Below are positions 1-4,589 of a DNA stretch of 6,043 nucleotides, piece after piece. The notes below the pieces were generated by a model, which was given only the letters and a program-made list of their open reading frames with translations, made no database searches and was not told where the DNA came from. Position 1 is the first letter of the stretch. Each line of letters opens with the position of its first letter. This DNA comes from Bdellovibrionales bacterium (GTDB taxonomy: Bacteria > Bdellovibrionota > Bdellovibrionia > Bdellovibrionales > UBA1609). The stretch lies in NCBI GenBank assembly GCA_020435185.1, contig JAGRAA010000516.1, positions 1 to 6,043 of the forward strand, in the 5' to 3' direction. The position numbers and the translations under genes are program-made.

Positions 1-147
1 GAGGCGATCCGCTTAACTCCACCGATCAAGTTGAGTTTAGAAAAAGCTTTGGAATGGATCAGTGAGGATGAATTGGTTGAAATTACCCCGAATTACACAA
101 GATTAAGATGTAGGGAGCTTAATCCCCATAAGCGAAAAAAGAAGTAA
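1..147 (+). CDS. typA: Translational GTPase TypA/BipA, C-terminal end (5' truncated by window)
   Basis: Frame 1 is open from the first base to a TAA at 145-147 and gives 48 residues. The segments EAIRLTPP, LEKALEWI, DELVEITP and the closing basic tail match the highly conserved C-terminus of TypA/BipA, a ribosome-associated GTPase of the EF-G/LepA superfamily that acts in ribosome assembly and in stress and cold adaptation. Only the tip of the C-terminal TypA-specific domain is here; the GTPase domain and elongation-factor-like domains lie to the left of the window. The tail ends in a lysine/arginine-rich stretch (HKRKKK), as in many homologues. The gene runs into a strong palindrome three bases after its stop and converges on the gene at 249-974, so it is probably the last gene of its transcript. 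Identification is confident because the motif string is diagnostic for the family. Confidence 0.93.
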   Translation, partial: EAIRLTPPIKLSLEKALEWISEDELVEITPNYTRLRCRELNPHKRKKK

Positions 148-149
148 TC

Positions 150-246
150 CCAATCCCAAAAAATAATTCCCCTTTGTTGCTGCGCTTTCGCGGTATTACA
201 ATACAGCTTTAAGCTTGCGCCTTGGGGAATTTATTTTTTGGATTGG
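150..246. terminator. Long A/T-flanked palindrome, probable bidirectional terminator
   Basis: The left arm (150-172) and right arm (224-246) are reverse complements over about 22 pairs with two single-base bulges. The core is CCCC (169-172) against GGGG (224-227). Reading either strand, this G-run is followed by AATT and then a T-rich tract (ATTTTTT), the arrangement expected of a terminator that works in both directions. It sits exactly between the stop of typA (147) and the stop of the convergent TPR gene (249). The 51-base centre is long for a terminator loop but carries three small inverted repeats of its own: GCG/CGC at 182-191, GTATT/AATAC at 193-204 and AGCTT/AAGCT at 205-215. A copy of a dispersed palindromic repeat is the main alternative. 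Confidence 0.7.
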
Positions 247-248
247 TA

Positions 249-974
249 TTAGCTTTTCTTTTTACCCTTAACTTGCTGAAGCTGTTCTTCCAAAATATAC
301 TTGGCATTTTCTCCTCGACGCCGATTTTGCAGGATTACTGTTCTCGCTTTTTGAAACTGCTGAGTATTAATCAACAAATCAACGTAATTTTGCAAAACAG
401 TGACTTGAAGCACGTTTGGTTGAGAAGCAAGTACATACTCATAATACTGAAGGGCTTCGGTCAAGTAGCCTTGCTTTTCAAGAAGCTTGGCAAACTCATA
501 AGCTACTTTATAGTCATTTCCACCTAAGGAGATAAAGTTTTTATACTCTATTAAACTTTGTTTTGGATTATTGTTTAACTTATACGCCTCTGCTAATTGA
601 GCTACCACACGGGTATTCAGAGGCTCATATTTTAACCAGTTTTTACTGATATCTATAATGCACTGATAGTTTTGTCTTTCTTTACAAATATCAATAAACT
701 TTTGAGAATCAGCCGGGCTTAAACTTCCGATGACTTCTTTAATTTGTAATGGAATAACAGATAAATAATGACCATCCCATTGCCTAACCTGAAATAAAAA
801 AGCTATTAAAAGAGCTGTTAAAATTAAACTATTTCTTAAATGAATTTTTTGAATGAGCCTCATAATACTATTATTGGGTTTGCTGTATCCGCAATGGTTA
901 CAAACCACAACTCTTTCATTCAAGCGACTAGGTTCAATTTCATTTTTGCACTGACGACACAATCCGAACATCAT
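249..974 (-). CDS. Zinc-ribbon, single-membrane-helix, TPR-like protein (function unknown)
   Basis: A 241-residue protein with three visible parts. Residues 6-28 hold two CxxC knuckles (C6/C9 and C25/C28), a typical small zinc ribbon. Residues about 48-62 are a hydrophobic stretch after basic residues, long enough for one membrane helix. Residues about 88-220 are helical repeats with TPR-like spacing: AQLAEAYKLN, AYEFAKLLEKQGYLTEALQYYEYVL and NYVDLLINTQQFQKARTVI carry the small/aromatic/Ala pattern of TPR helices A and B. The tail is basic (KGKKKS). The likely topology is zinc ribbon in the cytoplasm and TPR domain outside, inferred from the positive charges before the helix. Zinc-ribbon-plus-membrane-plus-repeat proteins are often scaffolds or envelope adaptors, but I do not recognise a named family and assign no function. 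Two ATG codons lie in tandem (972-974 and 969-971); GGAGG at 980-984 is 5 bases from the first and 8 from the second, so the second may be the one used. Confidence 0.82.
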   Translation of the reverse strand: MMFGLCRQCKNEIEPSRLNERVVVCNHCGYSKPNNSIMRLIQKIHLRNSLILTALLIAFLFQVRQWDGHYLSVIPLQIKEVIGSLSPADSQKFIDICKERQNYQCIIDISKNWLKYEPLNTRVVAQLAEAYKLNNNPKQSLIEYKNFISLGGNDYKVAYEFAKLLEKQGYLTEALQYYEYVLASQPNVLQVTVLQNYVDLLINTQQFQKARTVILQNRRRGENAKYILEEQLQQVKGKKKS

Positions 975-979
975 AAAAA

Positions 980-984
980 CCTCC
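980..984 (-). promoter_or_regulatory. Ribosome binding site of the zinc-ribbon/TPR gene
   Basis: On the minus strand a perfect GGAGG is followed by five T residues and then ATGATG. This is the clearest Shine-Dalgarno sequence next to a start codon in the window and supports the gene start at 974 or, with better spacing, at 971. Confidence 0.7.
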
Positions 985-1013
985 GACTACTTCATCAGCA
1001 AGAACAAGACCAC

Positions 1014-1029
1014 TAGGTTTTTAAACCTA
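1014..1029. repeat. Short palindrome in the divergent intergenic region
   Basis: TAGGTTT and AAACCTA form perfect 7-base arms around a two-base centre, about 40 bases upstream of the zinc-ribbon/TPR gene. An AATAAT hexamer (a 5/6 match to a -10 box) lies just upstream on the minus strand, at 1030-1035, so the palindrome would fall at the beginning of that transcript and could be an operator or leader hairpin. No good -35 box accompanies it, and 7-base arms also occur by chance, so this is only a candidate. Confidence 0.25.
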
Positions 1030-1089
1030 TTATTAGAGACTTATGGTTCCATATTGGGAGATTCTCTTAAATATTTTTCATCATTCATG

Positions 1090-1109
1090 ACAAAAAACGT
1101 CTTTTTTGT
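1090..1109. repeat. Perfect 8-base inverted repeat overlapping a candidate -35 box
   Basis: ACAAAAAA (1090-1097) and TTTTTTGT (1102-1109) are perfect reverse complements around a four-base centre. The right arm ends on the first base of the candidate -35 hexamer TTGAGT of the gene at 1143. It could be an operator for that promoter, but A/T-only arms are common in AT-rich DNA. Confidence 0.25.
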
Positions 1110-1136
1110 TGAGTGGTTTCAGTTTTGCATTATTAA
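1109..1136 (+). promoter_or_regulatory. Candidate promoter of the exported methyltransferase-like gene
   Basis: TTGAGT (1109-1114, 4/6 to the -35 consensus), a 16-base spacer, and TATTAA (1131-1136, 4/6 to the -10 consensus). Only six bases separate the -10 box from the ATG at 1143, and no Shine-Dalgarno sequence is visible, so the transcript could be leaderless. The matches are modest and AT-rich DNA gives many such hits. Confidence 0.35.
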
Positions 1137-1142
1137 CCCGTT

Positions 1143-1895
1143 ATGAAAAAATTAGACTCTACCAAAATCCTTATAATTATTAGTTTATTAACTCTTGTCT
1201 CCACTGCGAAAGCGAGTAATTCTTGCAAAGATGTCTTTCATTTAAACATGAAGATATTTTCCTACGAAGGCAGATACATGTCGGCAAGAGAGGTGAGTCG
1301 AAGCTTATCAGATCCTGCACCTGGTCTTAATGGCAAATTGGTTCCCTTTTTTGATAGAGCCTCTGGCATAGCCGATGGGACGCTCAGTTTAGTCTCTTTA
1401 AATGAAGGACCGTCTGAATTTGTCCTTCAATGGGTGCAAATCGCCAATTTTAGACAAGCCAAGAGTCGTCAACAAGGACGGGAAGTATTGCCAGTAAACA
1501 TATTTGGCTTAGATCCTGTTTACCAAACCTTGCAAGACAAAAGCATCTTTGGCCCTGTTAGAAGGTTGGTAGAGAGAGCGCCTGAACACTATTTGGGTTT
1601 ATCTATGGGGGACTTTATTGCAAAGGGAATTGATAAAGATCAACAAAGGTTCGATGAAATAATTTCTGGTTCAGAAATCAACAATTTACTTTCGCGGGAC
1701 CCCTCGCTGATTGAAAATTTAGTACTCGATAGACTCACTCCTGGAGGCCACTTAAGAATTACATGGTTGTATTCAGTAACTTTTGATAAAATCAAACCCT
1801 ACCTTGATGGCCTTCTAGAACAAGGTCTTATTTCTGACTACTCAGACCCTAAGTCTGAATCATATTTATTCGAAATTCGTAGATCCGAAATTTAA
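1143..1895 (+). CDS. Exported protein with a degenerate SAM-methyltransferase-like fold
   Basis: A 250-residue protein. The N-terminus is a classic Sec signal peptide: Lys2-Lys3, hydrophobic core about 9-22 and an A-K-A signal-peptidase I site with cleavage likely after Ala24. There is no lipobox cysteine. The mature part has the order of class I methyltransferase elements: a beta-strand-like LSLVSL followed by NEGPSEF (about 81-93) where the SAM-binding glycine loop would be; VNIFGLDP (118-125) like motif II; YLGLSMGDFI (150-159) like motif III; FDEIISGSEI (170-179) like strand 4; LTPGGHLRI (198-206), the usual post-strand-4 turn; and a C-terminal YLFEIRR strand. The glycine loop is poor (one Gly instead of GxGxG), so SAM binding is doubtful. 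This reading is inference from motif order. The start lacks a Shine-Dalgarno sequence. The stop overlaps the convergent ATP-grasp gene by four bases. Alternatives are an unknown periplasmic fold or a protein that keeps the fold only for binding. Confidence 0.75.
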   Translation: MKKLDSTKILIIISLLTLVSTAKASNSCKDVFHLNMKIFSYEGRYMSAREVSRSLSDPAPGLNGKLVPFFDRASGIADGTLSLVSLNEGPSEFVLQWVQIANFRQAKSRQQGREVLPVNIFGLDPVYQTLQDKSIFGPVRRLVERAPEHYLGLSMGDFIAKGIDKDQQRFDEIISGSEINNLLSRDPSLIENLVLDRLTPGGHLRITWLYSVTFDKIKPYLDGLLEQGLISDYSDPKSESYLFEIRRSEI

Positions 1896-2917
1896 CTGAT
1901 TCCTGAACGAGGGTTCCACTTAATACCGAGGTTCAGGATCTTTGCAATAAGCTCCTCATAGGTCATATCTTGATGACGAGCGCTACTTGCAAACTCGTCG
2001 TCCTTTCCTATGTCAGGGTTTGGATTTGCTTCTAATAGAAAGAAATGCCCTTCAGAGCTCATCCGAAAATCAAAACGTGCGTACCCAGAAAGCCCAAGCT
2101 CCTTGTAAGCTTTTTTCGCAATAGCCTGAATAGTCTTTTTCTCTGATGCCTTTAAATGAGCTGGCCCTAACGAGATCTTATGTTTTTCTCGATATTTTGA
2201 ATTCCACTTTACTTGGGCTGTAGCTATATTTTCACCCACAGGATTAGGACTATTAAAAGCCAACTCCCAAACAGGAAAAACCTCAGGTCTTCGGTTTCCG
2301 AGAACCCCGACATAGAGCTCTCGCCCCTCTATGTATTCCTCAACGATCACGTCAGTCTGAAGCTGGGAAATCACAAAATTTACTCGCTCTGTAAGATTTT
2401 TTTCGTTATATACTACTGATTTTTGTGAAATCCCCAATGACGCTTCTTCATTGAGAGATTTTACTATAACCGGAAACTTACAGCGGCTGAGAGCAATTCC
2501 TTTGTAGGGGGTCGACTTAAAAGCTACGACTTCAAACTGAGGGGTTTTAATGTCATGAAAAGCTAAAACTTTTTTACTCAATGCTTTGTCTCTGGCTAAA
2601 ATTAATCCGGTTGGGTTACACCCAGTGTACTTTACGCCCATGATTTCAAGATAACTTACGATATTTTGATCAAAAACAGCCTCGCCATCAAATTCTTCCA
2701 AGAGGTTAAACACAACATTCGGTCTGAAATCTTCTAATGGTTTTTGAATTTCTGAGACTTCACTACCGACCCCTTGAATAAATACTTCATGCCCGACTTT
2801 ATTGAGAATTTGAAAAACATGATATTCAGTTTTCCAGGGCTCCTGCAAAACTTTTTCTTCTGAAAGACTTTCAGTGGGAGGAATCAAGTTTTTGTTGACT
2901 AATAATAACACCTTCAT
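1892..2917 (-). CDS. D-Ala-D-Ala-ligase-like ATP-grasp carboxylate-amine ligase
   Basis: A 341-residue protein with the full three-part ATP-grasp layout of the Ddl type. The N-terminal preATP-grasp domain ends in NLLEEFDGEAVFDQ (71-84), which corresponds to the HGxxGEDG region of Ddl, followed by YTGCNPTG (97-104) and RDK (109-111, Ddl MDK). The ATP-binding lysine is in IVKS (151-154), the mobile loop in EASLGIS (158-164), the adenine-binding EEYIEGREL at 193-201, and the metal-binding acidic residues in RFDFR (281-285) and EANPNPDI (296-303). Such enzymes form an acyl-phosphate from a carboxylate with ATP and join it to an amine. The Ddl N-terminal GGxSxExxVS signature is absent and the Ddl PGMT after ExN is PDIG, so it is probably not the cell-wall D-Ala-D-Ala ligase; substrates cannot be named. 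No signal peptide, so cytoplasmic. A promoter-like TATAAT lies seven bases before the ATG. The upstream same-strand neighbour is a zinc peptidase, 121 bases away. Confidence 0.88.
   Translation of the reverse strand: MKVLLLVNKNLIPPTESLSEEKVLQEPWKTEYHVFQILNKVGHEVFIQGVGSEVSEIQKPLEDFRPNVVFNLLEEFDGEAVFDQNIVSYLEIMGVKYTGCNPTGLILARDKALSKKVLAFHDIKTPQFEVVAFKSTPYKGIALSRCKFPVIVKSLNEEASLGISQKSVVYNEKNLTERVNFVISQLQTDVIVEEYIEGRELYVGVLGNRRPEVFPVWELAFNSPNPVGENIATAQVKWNSKYREKHKISLGPAHLKASEKKTIQAIAKKAYKELGLSGYARFDFRMSSEGHFFLLEANPNPDIGKDDEFASSARHQDMTYEELIAKILNLGIKWNPRSGIS
1901..1938. terminator. Possible weak hairpin terminator at overlapping gene ends
   Basis: TCCTGAAC (1901-1908) and GTTCAGGA (1931-1938) are perfect 8-base reverse complements around a 22-base loop, five bases after the stop of the gene at 1143-1895 and inside the 3' end of the convergent ATP-grasp gene. 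There is only a poor T tract after it on either strand. An arm pair of this size is expected by chance a few times in a window this long, so it is tentative. Confidence 0.25.
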
Positions 2918-2924
2918 TGCTGTT

Positions 2925-2953
2925 ATTATATACGAACCCTCTTCTTTCTTTAA
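2925..2953 (-). promoter_or_regulatory. Candidate promoter of the ATP-grasp gene
   Basis: On the minus strand: TTAAAG (2948-2953, weak -35, 3/6), a 17-base spacer and a perfect TATAAT (2925-2930). Seven bases then separate the -10 box from the ATG at 2917, so the start of transcription would fall at or next to the start codon. No Shine-Dalgarno sequence lies at usual spacing. This promoter would let the ATP-grasp gene be transcribed apart from the upstream peptidase gene. Confidence 0.5.
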
Positions 2954-3038
2954 TGAGTTTTTGCTGAATATAAATCACTTTGTTCGAGGTCTAGACTTTT
3001 GTTGAAGTCAAAACATAAGGAACTCGGTATAAGTAAGA

Positions 3039-3788
3039 CTACATAACAATATAAGATGAATATAAATTTTTACTCATCTGCTCTTTATCAGGAAGTTTAA
3101 AAATTAAATCTTTTAAAAGCTCTGAACTTTCATTGAGCGACTGATAGGTTCGTCCGGCCTTAACTCTAATTCTTTTAGCCTTCAAATTTCTCATTTTAAA
3201 ATCCAATTGATTTAACTTATCCAACGCCGGCCATCCTTCATAACCGCTCTTCCAGTATTTTTTCGAATGCATCCACACCGCAAAGGTTTCAGCGAAGTCT
3301 TCATCAGGGTGACTTTGAGCATAGCCAGAATCTAAATTTCTAACAAAATCTTTTGATTTTGGGTCAAACCTGTACTTTTTCGGGTAGGGATTCTCTGTAC
3401 TCCCAAAAGTTTTCACTCTCCAACGCTGTTGAGAAAGCCCATAGGCATGCTCGACAGCGTGCCCCAACTCATGAAAAATAAGTCTCTCAAAACTCTTCAA
3501 TGTAGTTCCCTCCAAATACTTACCTAATTTGCGAGCCAATGGAGGAATTTTTGGGTGTGCAAGGTAAAAAGGTATGGCTATTCCATTGTAACCCTCAGGG
3601 CAAAACCACTCATTGGAGTACCATACGTTTGGATAGACCATCAGTCCCCTTGATTTTAGTTTTTTATGCATCTTTTGCAGAACAGGAAAAAACCATGCTC
3701 TTGATTCCTCAGGCACTAACTTTTTAAAAGGAGTTTTCAGTAGTTCTTTTTCTTTTTGAGAGAGTTTAGCATTAAAGTTTATCTTCAT
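3039..3788 (-). CDS. Gluzincin-type zinc metallopeptidase, lethal-factor/PPEP-like active site
   Basis: A 249-residue protein without a signal peptide or membrane helix, so probably cytoplasmic. HELGH (106-110) gives two zinc-binding histidines and the catalytic glutamate. About 50 residues on, SGY-AQSHPDED-FAETF holds Tyr156 and, seven residues later, Glu163 followed by FAE. In anthrax lethal factor (His686, His690, Glu735, Tyr728) and in clostridial Pro-Pro endopeptidase the catalytic tyrosine is likewise seven residues before the third zinc ligand, in an ExFAExF context, so Glu163 is the likely third ligand and Tyr156 the likely transition-state stabiliser. This places it near the M34-type (ATLF-like) gluzincins; a generic zinc-binding metallopeptidase family with an EDFAE motif is the alternative. 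The C-terminal 60 residues are basic and of unknown role. It lies upstream of an ATP-grasp ligase on the same strand. An AGG seven bases from the ATG is the only ribosome-binding hint. The substrate is unknown. Confidence 0.85.
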   Translation of the reverse strand: MKINFNAKLSQKEKELLKTPFKKLVPEESRAWFFPVLQKMHKKLKSRGLMVYPNVWYSNEWFCPEGYNGIAIPFYLAHPKIPPLARKLGKYLEGTTLKSFERLIFHELGHAVEHAYGLSQQRWRVKTFGSTENPYPKKYRFDPKSKDFVRNLDSGYAQSHPDEDFAETFAVWMHSKKYWKSGYEGWPALDKLNQLDFKMRNLKAKRIRVKAGRTYQSLNESSELLKDLIFKLPDKEQMSKNLYSSYIVM

Positions 3789-3812
3789 CGCCCGACCTAT
3801 TTTTAAGGGGAG

Positions 3813-3841
3813 AATCTATCTCTTAACCCCATAGGCGACAA
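3813..3841 (-). promoter_or_regulatory. Candidate promoter of the metallopeptidase gene
   Basis: On the minus strand: TTGTCG (3836-3841, 4/6 to -35), a 17-base spacer and TAGATT (3813-3818, 4/6 to -10). The expected start leaves a leader of roughly 15-20 bases containing AGG before the ATG at 3788, unlike the leaderless arrangement suspected at other genes here. The spacing is ideal but both boxes are imperfect. Confidence 0.35.
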
Positions 3842-3918
3842 TAAATATTTAGCCCTTTGAAAACCTTGTAAGGAGAGCATAAAGAAAATCCACAAAGACA
3901 CCTCTTTCATTCTGACGG

Positions 3919-3947
3919 TTGACGCTAGCTGTGTGAAAAAATACTAT
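3919..3947 (+). promoter_or_regulatory. Candidate promoter of the TrmB-like gene, decides its start
   Basis: TTGACG (3919-3924, 5/6 to -35), a 17-base spacer and TACTAT (3942-3947, 4/6 to -10). The predicted transcription start is near 3954, just before the ATG at 3957. The -10 box lies downstream of the alternative GTG start at 3933, so if this promoter is the real one that GTG cannot be used. Confidence 0.5.
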
Positions 3948-3956
3948 TCGGACATT

Positions 3957-4568
3957 ATGAAACCCATTCGACCGTTTGACCCTAAAAAAACGCCTAGACC
4001 CAATTTCGATTTAGCAATCGACGGAGATAGCTTTAGAAAACTGAGGTCATTAGACATAGAAATTGGCTGCGGGGTTGGCCTACATCCGATCCGTTACTGC
4101 CAAGAAAATAAAGACAGAAACCTTGTCGCTATTGAACAAACCAAAACTAAATATGAAAAATTTATCAAAAGATTAGAGCGTCACCCTGTTCTTCACAATC
4201 TTTTCCCTATTCAAGCCGATGCGATAAATTGGATCTCTCATTTTGTAAGCTCTCATCAAGTCGACAGATATTTTTTACTCTATCCAAACCCATACCCAAA
4301 GGCTTCCCAAAAAAACCTTCGATGGGCCAATCGTCCTTTTATGAAGTTTCTTATCGAGACCTTAAAACCGGATGGACATATTGTTTTCAGAACGAATTTA
4401 GCCGACTATGCTGAAGAGACTAAAGAGACTCTTACTTCTTACTGGAAATTAAACTTAGCTAGTGAGTTTACTATTTCTAGCTCTTCTGTTCCATGGACAC
4501 ATTTTGAAAAAAAGTACCTTTTAAGAGGTCAGAAGTGCTTTCATCTAGAGTTTAGTAAAAATTCTTAG
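3957..4568 (+). CDS. Divergent TrmB-family (tRNA guanine-N7 type) methyltransferase
   Basis: A 203-residue class I methyltransferase; an in-frame GTG at 3933 would give 211. EIGCGVG (35-41) is the SAM-binding glycine motif I, AIEQT (58-62) follows like the acidic strand-2 motif of TrmB (GIE), and YPNPYPK (109-115) corresponds to the TrmB signature FPDPWPK. RTNLADYAEE (145-154) corresponds to the TD-x-x-x-Y-A motif, and THFEKKYLLRG (181-191) to the C-terminal TKFE-x-x-x-x-x-G. Canonical TrmB makes m7G at position 46 of tRNA. Here the aspartates of both PDPW and TD are asparagine, and the N-terminal extension typical of many TrmB proteins is short, so the tRNA activity may be altered or the substrate different; a main trmB could exist elsewhere. 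It is soluble, without signal peptide. I prefer the ATG because a TTGACG-N17-TACTAT promoter overlaps the GTG and neither start has a Shine-Dalgarno sequence. It is divergent from the peptidase gene and ends 21 bases from the next convergent gene. Confidence 0.85.
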   Translation: MKPIRPFDPKKTPRPNFDLAIDGDSFRKLRSLDIEIGCGVGLHPIRYCQENKDRNLVAIEQTKTKYEKFIKRLERHPVLHNLFPIQADAINWISHFVSSHQVDRYFLLYPNPYPKASQKNLRWANRPFMKFLIETLKPDGHIVFRTNLADYAEETKETLTSYWKLNLASEFTISSSSVPWTHFEKKYLLRGQKCFHLEFSKNS

Positions 4569-4589
4569 GAGTACGACAAAACAGCTCTT

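Noticed and set aside
222..527. Plus-strand open frame of 101 codons antisense to the zinc-ribbon/TPR gene
   Set aside because: Lies across the terminator and opposite a gene with clear TPR features; no ribosome binding site and no recognisable domain. It is a shadow frame, as are the other short plus-strand frames opposite the ATP-grasp, peptidase and Cys-rich genes.
1075..1093. TTGTCA on the minus strand as -35 of the zinc-ribbon/TPR gene, with TATTTA as -10
   Set aside because: The spacing is only 14 bases and the -10 match is weak; it would also leave a leader of about 100 bases.
1892..2917. Assigning the ATP-grasp gene as ddl
   Set aside because: The Ddl N-terminal GGxSxE signature is missing, the HGxxGEDG region is replaced by an EEFDGEAVFDQ type and PGMT by PDIG; the symbol would overstate what is seen.
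2989..3009. GTCTAGAC palindrome and GACTT/AAGTC inverted repeat after the metallopeptidase stop
   Set aside because: Arms of only five bases on the longer structure and no T tract on the minus strand, so not a convincing terminator.
3869..3881. A strong Shine-Dalgarno-like TAAGGAG upstream of the TrmB-like gene
   Set aside because: No ATG, GTG or TTG follows at usable spacing; the nearest triplet is an ATA only three bases away. The next in-frame usable codon is the GTG at 3933, 57 bases on. A chance purine run is more likely than a hidden start.
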